Below are positions 56,535-64,000 of a stretch of 64,000 nucleotides of DNA, one piece after another. The stretch covers positions 3,162,001 through 3,226,000 of the forward strand of contig JASFXZ010000040.1 of assembly GCA_032209605.1 (NCBI GenBank), written 5' to 3'. This DNA is from Mactromeris polynyma (lineage: Eukaryota; Mollusca; Bivalvia; Venerida; Mactridae). The first letter of the stretch is position 1, and every line of letters begins with the position of its first letter. Below the pieces are notes generated by a model that was not told where the DNA came from, ran no database searches, and was given only the letters and a program-made list of their open reading frames with translations. Both the position numbers and the translations under genes were made by a program.

Positions 56535-59433
56535 GTAAGATGAGTAAATGACTGAAATTGTTTCCATTTTTATTTCTTTAGTATCAAACGTACATTGTCG
56601 GCTGTACAAGATCTGACAGCTAGTAGACCTTTTTACTTCAAAAACTCTTTCAATATTTTATAACAACTAAACTAGACAATGTTGTCTTTATTTCAAATAC
56701 TGCAAATCAGTTGTGTATGCAGTCCTACGAATTACTACCAGAAAACTGTATGCGGAGATCTCTGTATGTGGTTGTAATGATATTACACAGTTAATGTAAA
56801 CACAAAAATATTTGTTGCCAGTGTAAATAATGAACAGAATTATAAATCATTTCAATATTGAACAGTATAATGGTGCATTTCTTGAAAAATATTCTCTTGA
56901 ATTGTTTTTGTATGATGATCAAAGTTACTGCTTTTAAGTAATACATGTATTATTTTAATTTTAATAATGCTCATTTTTTGTTCATTTTTGACTGACCAAA
57001 TCATGCCTTTAAGTTAAAACATCAATAAATGTGAATTATTAAAGAATTATGATGAATTCCTCTGTATTTGTCGAAAAAAAGAAGTTAAATGTTATAACAA
57101 ATTTCATTCATGCGTAACATGAAAAAGCTATTTTTTTTGAATTGGTAATATGTTGCAATTGTTCATATTTAAGATGTATCCGGGAGTTGCCATTGCACAA
57201 CTTTAATGCGCATGTCCTTTTCGATTATTGTAGTTTTTGCGTTGGGTTAAAGACGTATAAGGGAGTAGTTTGCTATTTTTTTTTACGATGCAAAGATTTT
57301 TACTGAACTTCACCAAGCACAATACAAATAATGATATCATTATGTTTAATTGAAGGATTTCATTATGGTTTTGCCGTTTTCCTTCTACTTTCTTTTTCCA
57401 TATACTTTAATATTATTAAAAAAAGAAAAGTCATTGATATTTAAGTTCTACATTTGAAATTATAAAATGATCTTCAATAAATGTTTAAAACTAACACATT
57501 TTATGAAATTGTAGGATACGTCTTTAAAGATGTTTTAGCCAATGTAGCAATATAATGAATGAAGCCTGTTCAAATAGTTTTCGTTCACACGGACCAGATA
57601 CATCAATTACGATTAAAAGAAAATTGTTTTCATTTCAATCAGATGCAAGAATATTAAATACAAGTATATCTATAAAAAAGAAATTAGAAGGGAAGGGGAT
57701 CCGTCATTTAGAAATAGAATTACGTGTAATTGGGGTCATTGTGGTACAGGGTTGTTTAATTGACCTAATGTCTGTTTAGATGATTTAATTATCAGATTAT
57801 CTCCAAATTGTGTGGGTTACCCAAAGAGATAGAAACTTATGTAAAACTACAGTTGTCAGTAAATCTATGTGATGGAGGGCTATTTAGAATAACCACCACC
57901 TGTACTTAAAGTTTGCTATCAGAGTATCCTATGTATCACTGTTGGGAGCCAAGACATAAGATAGGATTTCTTTCCTTCCTGCTATGTGTGAACATGAAAC
58001 AACACTTAGTTGTTTATTATGGAAATGATTTGTTTGTCGAGCAAATTCCAGGAATTATCTTAGTAATTATGTTTGAAAATATGACATAGAAAAAAATCTA
58101 TTTTCACCCCTGTGGTGTGCTAAGATATTTCCAGATGTCTGATAATATCATCACAGGAAAGAACTTATCAGAAAATACCTGTCAATGGTTATTATCGAAT
58201 CATGCTATGAACGTTTGTCCTTACTGATTTTGTGATATAATTATAAATGTAAAACCATGCGATCTTGCAACACTAAACCCTTTGTTAACTGAAAGAACAA
58301 TTTTGTCTGAATGGGTAAAATTTTGATTCTATTAAAATAAGACTTGTGGCTGTATTCTATGAAGGCAAAGACACTGGTCAGATTGGGCTATCGACCACAT
58401 GAATACATATAATTACTATAACCAAGAATTTCTATTGTATTTTCACATCTTCAGTATATGAAAAAAATTCTGCTTTTGAATTATGTGTCACCTTTTTTCA
58501 TTTTATTTTCACATGTTTTATACAGTGAAAGGTTAAGTGTATTTAAGTTTACTTTGTTATTGACAAGTTCAGTACCTGTTTATTACATTTACCTGTGAAT
58601 TATTTTTCCATTATCATGTAATTTGTTAGTAATTGGTCTGTTTACTAGTGTTTACAAATATTTGTACTATGCGATCTACTCTTTCATTGCAAAGAAATCT
58701 ACTTGGTAATAGTTATGTTACATTTTTTACTACATATTGATTGCTGACCAAACCTAAAGATATCGGAGCTTTCTTACTGTATGACATAGTTTGAAAATCA
58801 AAGGACTGACAGTACTTCATAGACTTTTACTTATACATCTAACTGAATTATATTTAGATTGTTTGTATAATTATTATGTATTATAACCATTTTATTCACT
58901 CGTACTCATTTTATACCACTGCTTAGGCACTTAAAAACTGTAACACATAACAACTTCCAATAATAATGCTCTATTACTGATGGCATGCATTGACAAAACA
59001 GAGATAATAAATGTAAATTGATGTATCTGGCTCATCTGAACATAAAATGTTTGAATTGGCTTCATCCAGTATTGTTGTTACATGAACCATTTCAATGTAT
59101 AACCAATTGAAAAAAACTTGTAAAATGGCCCGATTTTTTTTTAAATTTTATAATGTACTACCATCTTTCTTCACCAAATACGGATCAAAACATTATGAGT
59201 TCATTCTTTGTTAAAGCATGTTAATTGATGTTTTAGCTATAGGAAATATATTTATCATGTTTGTTTAGGTAAACAAATGAACAAAAAATGAGCATAATAT
59301 TACTTTAACTGATGCTTTAAAACTGTATATCATTTTCTACTCCATTCTTCTGTTCTTGTTGTGGGCCCTAAAATATTATCATACTACTCTAGTTAAAGAT
59401 GTATCCTTTCAGTGCTTTGATTATATTTTTCAG
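56535..59433. other. Intron 2 of the laminin-G gene
   Basis: GTAAGA donor and TTTTTCAG acceptor, 2899 bp, AT-rich. The short frame at 57555-57779 has no domain or splice support. No repeat is defined. Confidence 0.7.
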
Positions 59434-59688
59434 GTACTGATCCGAACACATTGTTCTCAGAAATCCATTCACATTTTATGGGTTGTTTGAAGGATATCAA
59501 ATACTTCGACAAAGATGAGAAGTTTGTACCTATACCTGTATCCATGATGGAAGGAATACTCGAAGGATGTACTGACCAGTGTGAGAATAATCCATGTCAT
59601 CATGGTGGACATTGTATCAATGATTACAGTCATGCAACATGCGATTGTTTTGGTACTGACTACCAGGGGCAGTTCTGTTCAGATCTTG
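59434..59688 (+). CDS. Neurexin/axotactin-like protein, coding exon 3 (end of laminin G 1 and EGF domain)
   Basis: Exon of 255 nt, phase 1 to phase 1, encoding residues 181-265. It completes laminin G 1: HFMGCLKDIKYFD, then EGC, with Cys198 and Cys226 as the usual C-terminal disulfide pair. It continues directly into an EGF-like domain whose six cysteines are all present (Cys230, 235, 241, 250, 252, 262) with CENNPCHHGGHCIND and TCDCFGTDYQGQFC. There is no strong calcium-binding D-x-D/N-E start, so it is likely a non-calcium EGF. Donor GTAAGA at 59689. The translated frame past that point ends quickly at a stop, supporting the splice site. Confidence 0.92.
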
Positions 59689-59821
59689 GTAAGACATTGT
59701 CGTAACAGGGTTTCTTGTGATTGTCTCCATTATTCTATGAAGAGTCCACTAAGCTTTGATAAACACTTAGCTGAATTTATGATGTATCCTTCATTGTCAT
59801 AAATATATATGAATGTACATG
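59689..59821. other. Start of intron 3
   Basis: Unremarkable intron sequence before the transposon. Confidence 0.6.
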
Positions 59822-60723
59822 TACAGTAAACTCCCTGAATACCGGACCCCTTGCGGACCGGGCAAAAAGTCCGGTTTTCTGAGAGGTCCGGTTTTCAGGG
59901 GGTTTACTGAAATATTGAATATTGAATTTTTTCAGAAGCAGACAGCTTGAATGACTGTTTCAATTGAAACAAATAATGCAAACAATGTTTAAGTAAACAA
60001 CAATATATTTTATTTTTGAAAACAATATATATATACAGTTTACTCCCTCAAAATGTACACTTAAAAAGTCACATCATTACTGAAAAAAATCATGCAAAAA
60101 AAAGCAGAATAAATCTAACTTCAATTGCAAATTCAACAATCACACAAAACTTTAACGACTTAATCGTATTGGTTAAACCAATATGACCAATCGTAACGAT
60201 CAAGTGAATGTTCACAGGACCCATAATTTGGCGTTAATTACATAATTAAAAAGAAAAGAAATATGCAAGCTGAGACATTTTGCAAGAGCCAAAACATTTT
60301 AGGGGCCGATAATTTGCACGATCATACGATGCGCTAATTGTTAAGTCGTGGACACGGGAGCAACCACGGTTGTAATTAGTCATATAATAATACATACCAA
60401 CAAGTGTTTTTCACGCCTGTATCAATTGCACGCGCGCCTGTAAACAATGTTTTCACAACACTTGGTCCGAAACGTTCAATTAACAGTAAACAGATTGACA
60501 CCCGATAAAAAAACAATCGCGTCCGGTATTCAGGGGTTAATTAACGCATCAATATTGATTATGGGCCCTTAAAAGCCGTCCGGAATCCGGAATTCAGAGA
60601 GTCCGGTATTCAGGAAGTGTTTCACGTTGAATTTATAAGAGAAAAAAACGGGACTTAACAAATCGTCCGATTTTCTGAGAATTCCGGTTTTCAGAGAGTC
60701 CGGTATTGAGGGAGTACACTGTA
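59822..60723. mobile_element. Non-autonomous pogo/Tigger-like element, about 900 bp
   Basis: Ends are CAGTAAACTCCCTGAATACC (59824) and GGTATTGAGGGAGTACACTG (60721), inverted repeats flanked by TA on both sides. Words such as GTCCGGTTTTCWGAG recur near both ends, and GTCCGGTATTCAGG occurs internally (near 60520 and 60600), so the termini are multiplied. No transposase frame is present. The CAG start with TA duplication is typical of pogo/Tigger elements. It is a different family from the MITEs at 5177, 10783 and 11311. Confidence 0.75.
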
Positions 60724-62001
60724 TTTGTTTTGGTGATACATATAAGTAAACAGTAGATATTGGCTGCTGTTTAAGGGTTTATCTTTTCTTCAGCTTCAGC
60801 TATCTTCCTAACTGGTCCAAATTTTAACATTGCTTTCAGTGCAAATAAGAAATCAGTGTAAGTGGTTGCTTTCAATTCAATTAACAAATGTTGAGTCTGT
60901 CAGTTTATAAAGTTTATCAGTGGTTTGTTTTTGCTGAATTGCAAACTCTTAACTTAGCATACTTAATGGCTTAACACATTGTTCATCCCAATTTCTCTCT
61001 TCCAGACAGAATAGGAATTTGTTAATGACTTGTCTCTCACGAACATTTCATTCAGTTGAATAACTACAACCAAGTGTTTTCATGCATATGTTAGCTTAAG
61101 GTGCCTGGTTTAATTTGAAATCTGGAACAGTAAATGGAAAGAAAACTAAACATAATGGTGTAGTTAAGTGACTTACTTGGAGAGCAATTCTATATTCAAT
61201 TAGTTTCGAATTAATTTTCTACCGATTATAATTACAGAGCTTACTTTTTTCATAGAAGTTTTATTTTTTATATAATTATAATGATTTTGGTTGATTTTTT
61301 TGCTAATAATATTTCCTCAGTACAATTGTTATTACTAATGTTCATCACTGAGAGTAAGAAAAATCGTATAGTTGATTTTTTTGTTAAAAATGATAGCAGT
61401 ATACTATAGAAAGCTCTTTAAAAACTCATTAAGCAAATAGGTTGAAATGGGAAAATCTTTTTAAAATCAATAAAAAAAATATGCTCTGTCATAAACTGAT
61501 GAGTAGCGGCAGCTTCATCTTTTCATTGATTTGAAAACCAACTCGAAAAAAAATATTTGAAATTGAGTAAACTTTTAATAAACTTACATTGTACTTTGAT
61601 ACAATAATTTAAACTTGCAATTTCATTGCTTCATGGTCCTTTTTTGGGTCGTCGGGTTTAGGTTTTAACAAAACTGCATTTCTGGCATACTTCAGACAAA
61701 ATACCTTTGTGAGGACTATTTGGTAACCTGCATTGATTCTACTACAGATGCTCAAATTTTGCATTACCTCCCTTGAATTTCAATATTCATGTTTGGATAA
61801 TCTCCCTTGTGTTAGAAGTTTTTTATGTTTTGATTGTATTCATTGACACTTGTTGCTCTGAAAATGCATGAATATATTTCTTGTTATTAGTGGCATCTCA
61901 CCAGACTTAAGTTTTCTTTTTCAAAAGTAGTAATATCAAGATGTCAGTATATGTTAAAAAGTAGTCTAATTTTATAATTAAACAGTTGATTTATTTCCCA
62001 G
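60724..62001. other. Intron 3, right part
   Basis: AT-rich intron ending in TTTATTTCCCAG. No gene or bounded repeat seen. Confidence 0.65.
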
Positions 62002-62108
62002 GTCCATCTACAATCACACTGCGAGGATATGAATGGTTGACTTATAATCTACACCTGAATGATCAGAACGTGCTTACTGAGAAAACAAGACTAAGTTTGG
62101 AATTCAAA
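62002..62108 (+). CDS. Neurexin/axotactin-like protein, coding exon 4 (start of laminin G 2)
   Basis: Acceptor CCCAG at 61997-62001 and donor GTATAT at 62109. The exon is 107 nt, phase 1 to phase 0, encoding residues 266-301. GPSTITLRGYEWLTYNL, then TEKTRLSLEFK, is the first strands of a second laminin G domain. The break before the conserved TSRGSGVIFYA strand is a common intron position in this domain type. The frame runs on into a stop only if unspliced. Confidence 0.86.
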
Positions 62109-62504
62109 GTATATCCTTGTTATGTTTCCCATACATTTTATCCTAAATTTATTTTGACATACAATAGGCCTTGTTAAATGAATTAACCAAATATTCTAAA
62201 TACATCTCACTTTGCCAGCTAAATTCTTCATTTTGTGTTAAAATTACTTATAGGAAATTGTTATATTTAGTATTTGCATTAATACAAGGAGTGATATCAG
62301 AATTTTCATTGTTTTTAGTGAACTTTCCTTATGTAGAGAACTTGAATATTTGTCATCTATTATTTCGAGATTGAATTTGTTTATTTTTATGATTGCTGAA
62401 TAAGTGAGGAATTTTATTGTCTGAAGTTTAAATAATAGTCAATTTTTAACATGAATTTGTCAACGATAGACTCAAAGCTGAAAAATATATTCCTTTCATT
62501 ATAG
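62109..62504. other. Intron 4 (396 bp)
   Basis: Short AT-rich intron with GTATAT donor and TTCATTATAG acceptor. Phase 0. Nothing inside. Confidence 0.75.
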
Positions 62505-62662
62505 ACTAGCAGAGGATCTGGTGTTATATTCTATGCTGTTGGTGGTGCCCCCTACCATAGCCATGTGACTGCTTCAGTGCATGCTGGGACTGTTCAAGTG
62601 TCAGTTGCTATTGGTGATGAAGATATCCAGGTTGAGGCTGGTATTGGGATTGATGATTACAG
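62505..62662 (+). CDS. Neurexin/axotactin-like protein, coding exon 5 (laminin G 2 continues)
   Basis: Exon of 158 nt, phase 0 to phase 2, from ACTAGCAGAGG to GATTACAG with donor GTAATT at 62663. It encodes residues 302-353: TSRGSGVIFYAVGGAPYHSH, then HAGTVQVSVAIGDED and VEAGIGIDDYR. These are the laminin G strands up to the point where a DGxWH-type motif would follow in the next exon, which is beyond the window. The gene is therefore incomplete here. Confidence 0.86.
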
Positions 62663-64000
62663 GTAATTTATTTGTACCTTTTGAGGTCTTATTGTTTGAA
62701 AATTTAAAGTTTCAGCAATTAACTACTCTTGGAAATATAGCAGATATTGGTATACTTCGCCCAAGAACTTAGCTATTCGATGTAACCAACATTTTAAGTG
62801 GGTTAGATCTTTCATCACTTATAAATGAGTTTTATGAGTAACTAAGTAGCAAGCCCTGTTGTTTACTGATATCTAAAATCATTTTGCATGTTTTCTGTAT
62901 GTTTTATTGATCATACCAGAGAGTTAAAGGATTGATTTATACATACAATCATCTCTAATCAAACCACTAGAAGTCGGATATTCTGAGCAGTGAATATTGC
63001 TTTATCATGCAGTCTTACCTACATTTATTGTACCAATCATATTTGTTTGAATAGATCATAACCCATTCTGACATGAGGCCATATCATATTTTGTATCGAA
63101 CTTTGTTTTAAGTGTTTATTTTGCTAGGTATCATGAAATTATGCTTTTCGATTGTATTTAAACATACTGCCATTTATTTCTAACATACATAGTCCTAAAC
63201 GGTAAGCCACTTGATGATTATCGTGCATCTCATTATATCATTACATTTATTTTTTGGCTTCAATTTTAATTTTATGAAGCAGTTTTTGACTGTTGCATTG
63301 TGGTACATGTTGGTTGCAGTGTTAGTATGTACCTGTGAAATGTAGCAGATACTTGTCATCTGTGCATGTCTGTCTTGTATACAATGTAGTTTACATCATA
63401 GTCATCATTTCATTCTTGTCAGCCCTATATAGATATTGAAGTCACCCAATTGAAATGATGTCCACCTTATGAAATGATTAGCAAATTAACATCTGTATGA
63501 ATTGAACTTGAACAATCTTCTTCTTCATTTATTTCAATCCATTTTCTGTTGATTTATGAGCATATAATCTGTTTGATGCGCTTAATACTTCTTTTGACAT
63601 TAACACTAGTCAATTCTGTGTAGGGAGAAATTTTGGCGTAAACAGATTTGTTAAGAAAATGCAATAGTTCATTATGTGAAATGTTTGTAGCAAATGTATT
63701 GCTCTTTCAGTTGTACAATTCTTCTAAAACTGTGTCAATATCTAACCTACACTTATATCTTACGGGTTTTCAATATCTAACCTACAATTATATCTGAGGG
63801 GTTTTCAACTGTTTGAAGTGATTATTTTGAGACTGTATTAAGCCTGTGTGAAATTGCATGTGATGTATAGCAAGACTTTCTATTCATCTTTTCTTTCTTT
63901 TTGAATGCATGGATATTGCTGAGTATTTGAGCAGTTTTATGTTAACACTTGTTTGCTATAAATGGATTGGAAAATGAATTGTCATGTCTAGCCAATGTCA
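62663..64000. other. Intron 5 to the window edge
   Basis: AT-rich; no further exon found. A two-copy 37-bp duplication lies near 63738-63812. Confidence 0.6.
63738..63812. repeat. 37-bp tandem duplication
   Basis: TCAATATCTAACCTACA occurs at about 63736 and 63770, each followed by a TTATATCT and GGGTTTTCAA stretch with a few differences. Minor slippage product in intron 5. Confidence 0.8.

Overview
This window is animal nuclear DNA: AT-rich, gene-poor, with GT-AG introns, minisatellites and many short dispersed repeats. The gene is a secreted or membrane laminin-G/EGF protein. The repeat set includes tRNA-headed SINEs with a core and tail I associate with bivalves, hairpin repeats ending in CTAG-T, and a Ngaro-type tyrosine-recombinase retroelement with a hydrolase domain. 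Together these point to a lophotrochozoan, most likely a bivalve mollusc. The organism call is inference.

Positions 1-43,358 hold no coding exon I can support. This stretch contains four minisatellites (units of about 40, 39, 34 and 37 bp) before 13.4 kb and a 25-bp one at 40.5-41.2 kb. It also holds three short pogo/Tigger-like MITEs, three Helitron-like hairpin repeats, five SINE copies or heads, a 141-bp near-perfect palindrome and a CpG-bearing patch near 39.4 kb that could be a promoter.

Positions 43,359-64,000 hold the 5' part of one plus-strand gene, a neurexin/axotactin-like protein. Five coding exons join in frame: 44009-44375, 56361-56534, 59434-59688, 62002-62108 and 62505-62662. 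They encode a signal peptide, a laminin G domain, an EGF domain and the start of a second laminin G domain, and the gene runs off the right edge. Its first coding exon is bracketed by two inverted copies of one MITE-like repeat.

The first coding intron (44376-56360) carries a 5-kb mobile structure at 51335-56318, oriented on the minus strand. It has split direct repeats, a gag-like ORF with zinc fingers, a deleted RT/RNase H plus tyrosine recombinase remnant, and a frameshifted SGNH hydrolase. It reads as two related units in tandem, one coding and internally deleted, the other with a different short interior. Every unit boundary carries the same TTATT core, as expected for recombinase-mediated insertion of a circular copy next to an existing one. 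It ends only 42 bp before exon 2. No previously undescribed cellular system is evident. The most unusual part is this tandem recombinase element.
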